Source: a bacterium (GTDB lineage Bacteria > Patescibacteriota > Gracilibacteria > UM-FILTER-43-11). Taken from it: a stretch of 45,947 nucleotides of DNA. Location of the stretch: the NCBI GenBank assembly GCA_030427295.1, contig JAUHWS010000007.1:1-45947 (forward strand), in the 5' to 3' direction. Made by a program: the position numbers and the translations under genes. A model generated the notes under the pieces. It made no database searches and was not told where the DNA came from. It saw only the letters and a list, made by a program, of their open reading frames with translations. How positions within the stretch are numbered: position 1 is the first letter of the stretch; every line of letters starts with the position of its first letter. This document shows, one piece after another, positions 41,601-45,947 of the stretch.

Positions 41601-41849
41601 CAACCCATCAAGACACCTTACTTTAGTCGTTCGGCGGGGTACACCAAGAGTGCCGAAGACGTGTGGGGATGGTCTGCGCCTTACTTAGTTTCTGTTCCTG
41701 ATCCATGGTGTGACAGCACTGAGTTTGCTGGGCACGGAGTTGGACTTTCAGGTTGTGGGGCTGAAATTCAAGCGCAACAAGGTAAAAATTATAAAGAAAT
41801 CATCAAATACTATTACAATGATCTCGTAGAAATTGAAAAAGTGTACTAA
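38631..41849 (+). CDS. Secreted peptidoglycan enzyme: PGRP-type amidase, three FW/Ig-like domains, SpoIID domain
   Basis: 1072 residues from ATG at 38631, chosen because a signal peptide follows ([20 protein letters not shown]); the frame extended to 38520 is rejected. The amidase/PGRP domain (about 180-375) has zinc ligands in AIHHTD (224-225), GHRDV (about 351) and STSCPG (about 359), plus [25 protein letters not shown]. Within it is an EF-hand-like loop [12 protein letters not shown] (about 233-244). Three NBR1/FW-like Ig domains follow (about 385-745; Trp in [27 protein letters not shown]). The C-terminus (about 884-1072) is SpoIID-like: [52 protein letters not shown]. It likely cleaves stem peptides and then denuded glycan strands. 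tsaB overlaps its stop by 1 nt. Confidence 0.9.
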   Translation: [1072 protein letters not shown]

Positions 41850-42490
41850 TGACCATCCTTTGTATTGACACCATCAGCTCGGCAGCCGGGGTGACTTTGG
41901 TGACTCCTGAAATGGTTTTTCATCAGTCGCTAGAACCCATGCAGGCCTCCGAGGGGATTATAGAGACGATTGATCAAGTTTTAAATAAGTTAGATCCAAG
42001 TCTTGCCCCTCCCCTTTCTCAATTGTCAGGGATGATGGTGATCAAGGGGCCAGGGAGTTTTACAGGGCTCCGGGTAGGGCTTTCGGTAGCCAATCAACTG
42101 GCTCATCAACTCAAGTTGCCGATCCTTGGATTGACCACTGATGCCTGGTGGCGCTTTCGTGTGCCTGATCCCCAGGTGTTTTACCTTCAATCGATGAATC
42201 GCAGTGAGGTTTATGTGGCTGATCATCAGCAAGCTTCTATCATCCCTTTGGAGCAACTTTTTGATTCTCCTCAGAAAACTTGGTGCGGTGAATTGAAATT
42301 TGATCATCTCGAAAAATTGCCTCCCGATTTTTCTCAGGTAGATGAGCTCAATTCCATTGAATCCACCTGGCAAAAGGCTGTTGATCATTCTTTTGATGTC
42401 TCGATGCCCCGCCGGACCTATGATGTAGTGGAACCGTTTTATGGAAAAGAGCCGAATATTACCAAGTCGAAAAAGGTGATGGGGATCTAA
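41849..42490 (+). CDS. tsaB: tRNA threonylcarbamoyladenosine biosynthesis protein TsaB
   Basis: Partner of TsaD in making t6A37 of ANN-decoding tRNAs. 213 residues, usual size. The ASKHA-type N-terminus MTILCIDTISSAAGVTLVTP is followed by the family signature KGPGSFTGLRVGLSVANQLA (about 69-88), then GLTTDAWW. The ATG overlaps the stop of the amidase/SpoIID gene (TAATG), so translation is coupled, although the two functions seem unrelated. TsaD and TsaE are not in the window. The C-terminal part is divergent and the protein ends in a Lys-rich tail just before composite repeat copy 5. Confidence 0.9.
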   Translation: MTILCIDTISSAAGVTLVTPEMVFHQSLEPMQASEGIIETIDQVLNKLDPSLAPPLSQLSGMMVIKGPGSFTGLRVGLSVANQLAHQLKLPILGLTTDAWWRFRVPDPQVFYLQSMNRSEVYVADHQQASIIPLEQLFDSPQKTWCGELKFDHLEKLPPDFSQVDELNSIESTWQKAVDHSFDVSMPRRTYDVVEPFYGKEPNITKSKKVMGI

Positions 42491-42496
42491 TGGTGA

Positions 42497-42761
42497 GTAT
42501 ATACTTTGCTTGAAGGTGAGTATATACTTCTTGCTCATTCCGTCTTCTGAGATTCTCGCCTCAACGAAACAACGTTATAACGAAATAACCGTGATTCAGA
42601 TCTAGTAATTCATTTATAGCTTATTTAATGAGCTTTATAGTCTTGTCATTGGTTGTTTCGTTCCAAGTTATTTCGTTACCATGTTGAGCGTCAGTGAGTC
42701 GCTGAACATCAGCGTCTTGAAGAAGATAGGTATATAGTTGGGAAGAGGGTGGGTATATACT
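42497..42761 (+). repeat. Composite intergenic repeat, copy 5
   Basis: Only the core is present. Module A starts 7 bp after the tsaB stop codon (GTATATAC at 42497-42504 and 42520-42527). The inverted arms are AACGAAAC-type 8-bp units (42563-42590) against GTTTCG/GTTATTTCG units (42651-42680). Module B has GTATATAG at 42731-42738 and GTATATAC at 42754-42761. Module B ends 6 bp before the clpB stop codon. Both pairs are spaced 23 bp. The gap between the two convergent genes contains nothing else. Confidence 0.82.
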
Positions 42762-42767
42762 TCCAGT

Positions 42768-45386
42768 TTAGCCCAATTCAATTTCGTCCTTTTTTGCTTT
42801 GATTTTCACTGTCGAGCCTTCTTTTAAACTTCCGTCCAAAATCTTTAGCGCCAGTGGGTTTTCAATCTCGTTTTGAATGAAGCGTTTGAGGGGGCGGGCG
42901 CCAAAATTAGGGTCGTAGCCTTGTTTGGCTAATTGTTTTTTAGCGTCTTCTGAAATGGTGATTTTAATTTTCTTGGCCTCCAAACGTTTTTGAAGGTCTT
43001 GGATTTGCAGGTCTACGATTTGAGTGATTTCATCTAAGGTCAGACTTTCAAAAATGATAATGTCGTCGATGCGGTTCAAAAACTCAGGCTTGAAGGCTTT
43101 TTTGAGGACGAGGTTTACTTCTTCTTCCATTTTTTTCCTCAAGGTAGCATCGGCTTCGGCTTTCTTTTTCTTATCCTTTTCCAGTTTGGCGACCATCATT
43201 TCTTCACTGGCGGTGTCGTTGGCGTATTTTTGAATCACATTGCTGGCCAGGTTACTGGTCATGATGATGACGGTATTTTTAAAATCCACCACGCGTCCCT
43301 TGCTGTCGGTCAGACGTCCATCATCCAAAATTTGGAGCATCAAATTGAACACTTCAGGATGAGCCTTTTCGATTTCATCAAACAAAATGACCGAGTAGGG
43401 TTTGCGGCGAACTGCTTCGGTTAATTGACCGCCTTCCTCGTAGCCCACGTAGCCTGGAGGGGCTCCAATCAGTCTGGCGACGGCGTGTTTTTCCATGTAC
43501 TCGCTCATGTCGATGCGAATGATCGATTTTTCATCGTTGAACATGAATTCAGCCAAGGATTTGGCGAGTTCGGTTTTCCCCACTCCGGTCGGTCCCATGA
43601 AAATAAAAGAGCCGATGGGTTTGTTGGGATTTCCAATGCCCGCTCGGGCCCGGCGCACGGCATTGCTGACGGCAGTGATGGCATTTTTTTGTCCAATCAC
43701 CCGATTTTGAAGGACCGTTTCCATTTCAGCGAGTTTTTTGCTTTCATCCGATAGCATCTTCTCAACCGGAATGCCTGTCCATCTTGCCACGACTTGGGCG
43801 ATGTCTTCGGCGGTGACCTCTTCCTTTAATAAGGTGGATCCAGATGCTTTGATTTTTTGATCAATTTCCTTCAATTGCTTTTCAAGCTCTGGAATTTGCC
43901 CATAACGGATTTCGGCCACGCGGCTCAAATCTCCCTGACGTTCCAATTTGTCCGCTTCTACTTTTAGCTGATCAATGGTTTCAGTTACTTTGCGGAGCTC
44001 GTCGATTTTCCCCTTTTCTTCTTGCCACTTCAGTTCCATGCCTTTGGCTTTTTCTCCCAATTCTTCAATTTCTTTGGTTACTGCGGCGAGACGTTTTTTA
44101 GATTCCGCATCTTTTTCTTTTTTGAGGGCTTCTCGTTCCACCTCCAGTTGCATCATTTTGCGATGGAGCTTGTCCAGTTCCACGGGTTTACTTTCCAATT
44201 GCATTTTGAGACCACTGGTGGCTTCGTCGATCAGATCAATGGCTTTGTCGGGCAAAAAGCGATCCCCAATGTAGCGGGTCGACAAGTTGACGGCTTCCAA
44301 AATGGCGCTGTCGGTGATGCGTACGCCATGATGGACTTCGTACTTTTCTTTGATGCCGCGCAAAATGGCGACGGTGTCTTCGGGGCTGGGCTCGTTGACC
44401 ATGACCGGTTGAAAACGGCGTTCCAATGCGGCGTCTTTTTCGATGTATTTTCTAAACTCCTTCAAAGTGGTGGCACCAATGGCGTGCAGTTGGCCTCGAG
44501 CGAGGGCGGGTTTGAGTAAGTTAGAGGCGTCCATGGCGCCTTCTCCTCCACTTCCTGCACCCACCAAGGTGTGCAACTCATCGATGAATAACACTACTTG
44601 CCCGGCACTGTCTTCAATTTCCTTGAGCAGGGCTTTCAAGCGATCTTCAAATTCTCCTCTAAATTTTGAACCGGCGACCATGGCTCCTAGATCCAAGGCG
44701 AGGACGCTCTTGTTTTTGAGCGTGTCAGGTACATCTCCAGCGACGATTCGTTGGGCCAAGCCTTCGGCAATGGCGGTTTTTCCGGTTCCTGGTTCGCCCA
44801 CCAGGACGGGATTGTTTTTGGTCCGTCGGGAGAGGATTTGCATGGTGCGACGGATTTCTTCGTCTCGTCCGATGATGGGGTCGAGTTTTCCGTTACGGGC
44901 TTGCTCGGTTAAATCGATGGTGTATTTTTTGAGGCTCTGGTATTTGCTTTCGGGGTCTTTGTCGACCACGCGATGAGAACCTCGTACCTCTTTCATCACT
45001 TTGAGCACATCGGCGTGTTTGAGGGGGAGGATTTTGGTTTGTGCTGTGATGGCTAAAATTAAATGTTCGGTCGATACATATTCATCTCCCAAGGACTCGG
45101 CTTCTTTTTCGGCTTGCTCTAGTACCTTGGCCAGGTTTTGACTGAGCATGGTTTGGGCTCCACTCACCTTGGGAAGGGTTTTTAGATGGAGCTCTAGTTG
45201 GTCAACAACGCTTTTGAGGTCGAGTTCCATTTTTTCGAGCATGGGCCGGACGATGCCTTCTTTCTGATTGATTAACGCAACAAGAAGGTGTTCGACTTCG
45301 ATTTGCTGATGCTGCAAGCTTTGAGCGATTTTTTGGGCGGCTTGCAGGGCCTGCGTGGATTTGACGGTGAATTTTTGTAGGTTCAT
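42768..45386 (-). CDS. clpB: ATP-dependent disaggregase ClpB
   Basis: Hexameric AAA+ chaperone that, with DnaK, extracts polypeptides from aggregates. 872 residues, standard length. The N-domain (about 1-145) carries Clp N repeats ([25 protein letters not shown]). NBD1 has Walker A GEPGTGKT (197-204) and Walker [14 protein letters not shown]. The coiled middle domain (about 400-530) is full length, which separates ClpB from ClpA and ClpC. NBD2 has Walker A GPTGVGKT (about 599-606), Walker [12 protein letters not shown] and the sensor FLNRIDD. No ClpP-docking loop is obvious. The leader is about 200 nt, and expression is likely repressed by HrcA through the CIRCE at 45581-45607. Confidence 0.96.
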   Translation of the reverse strand: MNLQKFTVKSTQALQAAQKIAQSLQHQQIEVEHLLVALINQKEGIVRPMLEKMELDLKSVVDQLELHLKTLPKVSGAQTMLSQNLAKVLEQAEKEAESLGDEYVSTEHLILAITAQTKILPLKHADVLKVMKEVRGSHRVVDKDPESKYQSLKKYTIDLTEQARNGKLDPIIGRDEEIRRTMQILSRRTKNNPVLVGEPGTGKTAIAEGLAQRIVAGDVPDTLKNKSVLALDLGAMVAGSKFRGEFEDRLKALLKEIEDSAGQVVLFIDELHTLVGAGSGGEGAMDASNLLKPALARGQLHAIGATTLKEFRKYIEKDAALERRFQPVMVNEPSPEDTVAILRGIKEKYEVHHGVRITDSAILEAVNLSTRYIGDRFLPDKAIDLIDEATSGLKMQLESKPVELDKLHRKMMQLEVEREALKKEKDAESKKRLAAVTKEIEELGEKAKGMELKWQEEKGKIDELRKVTETIDQLKVEADKLERQGDLSRVAEIRYGQIPELEKQLKEIDQKIKASGSTLLKEEVTAEDIAQVVARWTGIPVEKMLSDESKKLAEMETVLQNRVIGQKNAITAVSNAVRRARAGIGNPNKPIGSFIFMGPTGVGKTELAKSLAEFMFNDEKSIIRIDMSEYMEKHAVARLIGAPPGYVGYEEGGQLTEAVRRKPYSVILFDEIEKAHPEVFNLMLQILDDGRLTDSKGRVVDFKNTVIIMTSNLASNVIQKYANDTASEEMMVAKLEKDKKKKAEADATLRKKMEEEVNLVLKKAFKPEFLNRIDDIIIFESLTLDEITQIVDLQIQDLQKRLEAKKIKITISEDAKKQLAKQGYDPNFGARPLKRFIQNEIENPLALKILDGSLKEGSTVKIKAKKDEIELG

Positions 45387-45397
45387 TTTTTCGGATA

Positions 45398-45517
45398 GGT
45401 TACGAATTGTTTACGGATGGGTTGCGAATTATTTTAGTTCTGTATTTGGCTCCCCCTTGCCAAAGGGGGCTGGGGGGATCATCTGATTACGAATTGCTTA
45501 CGAATGGTTTGCGAATT
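45398..45517. repeat. Split 11-bp repeat array with an inserted GC hairpin in the clpB leader
   Basis: Units GGTTACGAATT, GTTTACGGATG, GGTTGCGAATT (45398-45430) and GATTACGAATT, GCTTACGAATG, GTTTGCGAATT (45485-45517). The six units match the dnaE-upstream array (4069-4134). The 54 bp between the halves contain CCCCCTT-gcca-AAGGGGG (about 45452-45468) followed by CTGGGGGGAT, a GGGGG-type palindromic repeat. The array looks like one six-unit block split by an insertion. It lies 11 bp upstream of the clpB ATG, inside its untranslated leader. Confidence 0.75.
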
Positions 45518-45580
45518 GACTGAGGGTAATACTCTATTCATTTTTTATTGCTTTATTTCTAGATTGGAATCCTATTAAAA

Positions 45581-45621
45581 TTAGCACTCTCCATTATAGA
45601 GTGCTAACGGGATGGGGTCAA
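45581..45621 (-). promoter_or_regulatory. CIRCE operator (HrcA site) overlapping the clpB promoter
   Basis: A perfect CIRCE, TTAGCACTC-N9-GAGTGCTAA (45581-45607). On the minus strand the promoter reads TTGACC (45621-45616), a 17-bp spacer, TATAAT (45598-45593), with the -10 box inside the CIRCE spacer. The start point would lie near 45586, within the operator, so bound HrcA would block initiation. This is the classic heat-shock arrangement, here for clpB; hrcA itself is not in the window. Confidence 0.92.
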
Positions 45622-45636
45622 ATTTTTTTTGGAGGT

Positions 45637-45947
45637 TTAGCTTTCTTGATTTTCCTTCTCTTGTATGTCGATGGCCCAGATTTGTTTTTGGGTTTTCCAC
45701 ACGGTGAAGATCAGGGCGAGGGAGGTGAATCCTAATAAATAGGGTAGGTAGTCTGAAAGGGGGATGCTTCCAAAGATAATGAGGAGTCCGTTGGCGACCA
45801 TGAATCCAATACGGCCTTCAGTGGGCCCGAAGCCAAAATAACTGACCCTGAATTCGTTAAGGGCGTTGAAGCTCACGAAGGCATTCACAAGAAATCCTCC
45901 ATACACCATAAAAATGAAGAAGAAGGTGTTATATTGATCGGGGATGA
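45637..45947 (-). CDS. Partial multi-pass membrane protein (possible CDP-alcohol phosphatidyltransferase C-terminus)
   Basis: The reading frame is open from its stop codon at 45637 through the right edge of the window, so the N-terminus is missing. About 100 residues are visible, with three or four hydrophobic segments (FFFIFMVYGGFLVNAFVSF, GFMVANGLLIIFG, YLPYLLGFTSLALIFTVW) and a charged tail ending KENQES. GFGPTEGRIGFMVANGL resembles the Gly-Pro-Thr-Glu-x-Arg segment in the C-terminal half of some CDP-alcohol phosphatidyltransferases, but the defining DGxxAR motif is not in view. The assignment is therefore tentative. The CIRCE promoter of clpB lies just downstream of its stop. Confidence 0.6.
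   Translation of the reverse strand, partial: IPDQYNTFFFIFMVYGGFLVNAFVSFNALNEFRVSYFGFGPTEGRIGFMVANGLLIIFGSIPLSDYLPYLLGFTSLALIFTVWKTQKQIWAIDIQEKENQES

Noticed and set aside
4318-42761. GTATATAC repeats as a CRISPR array or as integron attC sites
   Set aside because: Each locus has only two 8-mers per module, the intervening 15 bp are related rather than unique, and no cas or integrase gene is present. The attC core boxes are absent and the genes between copies are housekeeping genes, not cassettes.
4318-42761. Composite repeat as a classical MITE with terminal inverted repeats
   Set aside because: Modules A and B are in direct, not inverted, orientation, and I see no consistent target-site duplication. 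Mobility remains possible but is not shown.
1-45947. UGA recoding (Gracilibacteria/SR1 code)
   Set aside because: murG, the CCA enzyme and the DUF559 gene end at TGA in sensible places, and conserved glycines and tryptophans are encoded normally.
1-45947. tRNA or rRNA genes
   Set aside because: Scanning intergenic regions by eye gave no cloverleaf with a T-loop GTTCRANNC or rRNA-like stretch; short similar words at 34134 and 34191 belong to hairpins.

Overview
This window looks like a chromosomal segment of a Candidate Phyla Radiation (Patescibacteria) bacterium. A Peregrinibacteria-type lineage is my best guess, by inference from gene content only. The code is standard: TGA ends several real genes, which argues against the UGA-recoding Gracilibacteria and SR1. 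Genes are often tightly packed, many start codons lack a clear Shine-Dalgarno sequence, and several starts are TTG a short distance behind very good sigma-70-type promoters. I see no rRNA, tRNA or CRISPR array.

Layout. (1) 0-9.5 kb, mostly minus strand: a small membrane protein, dnaE, a multi-pass membrane protein, two tandem secreted SLH/DKNYY paralogues and lspA. (2) 9.5-14.9 kb, plus strand: ftsW and murG (overlapping), a GT4-type glycosyltransferase and a long-form guaA; the first two make cell wall and septum. (3) 15.4-18.2 kb, plus: an ECF-type sigma factor and a membrane-bound FecR-domain protein, probably its anti-sigma. (4) 18.2-30.0 kb, minus: six large or charged proteins of unknown function in two transcription units, about 12 kb. 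This is the largest uncharacterised block. (5) 30.2-33.7 kb: pepA, a small mobile unit encoding a DUF559 endonuclease-like protein between inverted GGAGG-type repeats, and a CCA-adding enzyme. (6) 34.1-34.6 kb: a GC-richer islet with one small protein. (7) 34.7-42.5 kb, plus: a VirD4/HerA-like membrane ATPase, a DsbA-like thiol oxidoreductase, a secreted amidase/FW/SpoIID peptidoglycan enzyme and tsaB. (8) 42.8-45.9 kb, minus: clpB behind a perfect CIRCE operator that overlaps its promoter, and the 3' part of a membrane protein gene.

The most unusual feature is not a gene. Five intergenic regions (4.3-4.8, 14.9-15.3, 23.2-23.6, 33.7-34.1 and 42.5-42.8 kb) carry copies of one mosaic repeat. 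Each copy has two modules, 188-234 bp apart. Each module is a pair of palindromic GTATATAC-like 8-mers exactly 23 bp apart. Between the modules is a long imperfect inverted repeat, often built of 7-bp tandem units whose sequence differs from copy to copy. Three copies also carry up to three upstream hairpins, one of which keeps its fold while its sequence is replaced. Copies recur every 8-11 kb and sit next to gene 3' ends. A second family, 11-bp tandem units (consensus GNTTRCGRATK), lies upstream of both dnaE and clpB.

How the genes fit together: murG, ftsW, the amidase/SpoIID enzyme, lspA, DsbA and the SLH proteins build and remodel the envelope; dnaE, guaA, the CCA enzyme, tsaB, pepA and clpB are housekeeping. 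All functional assignments come from motifs read by eye.
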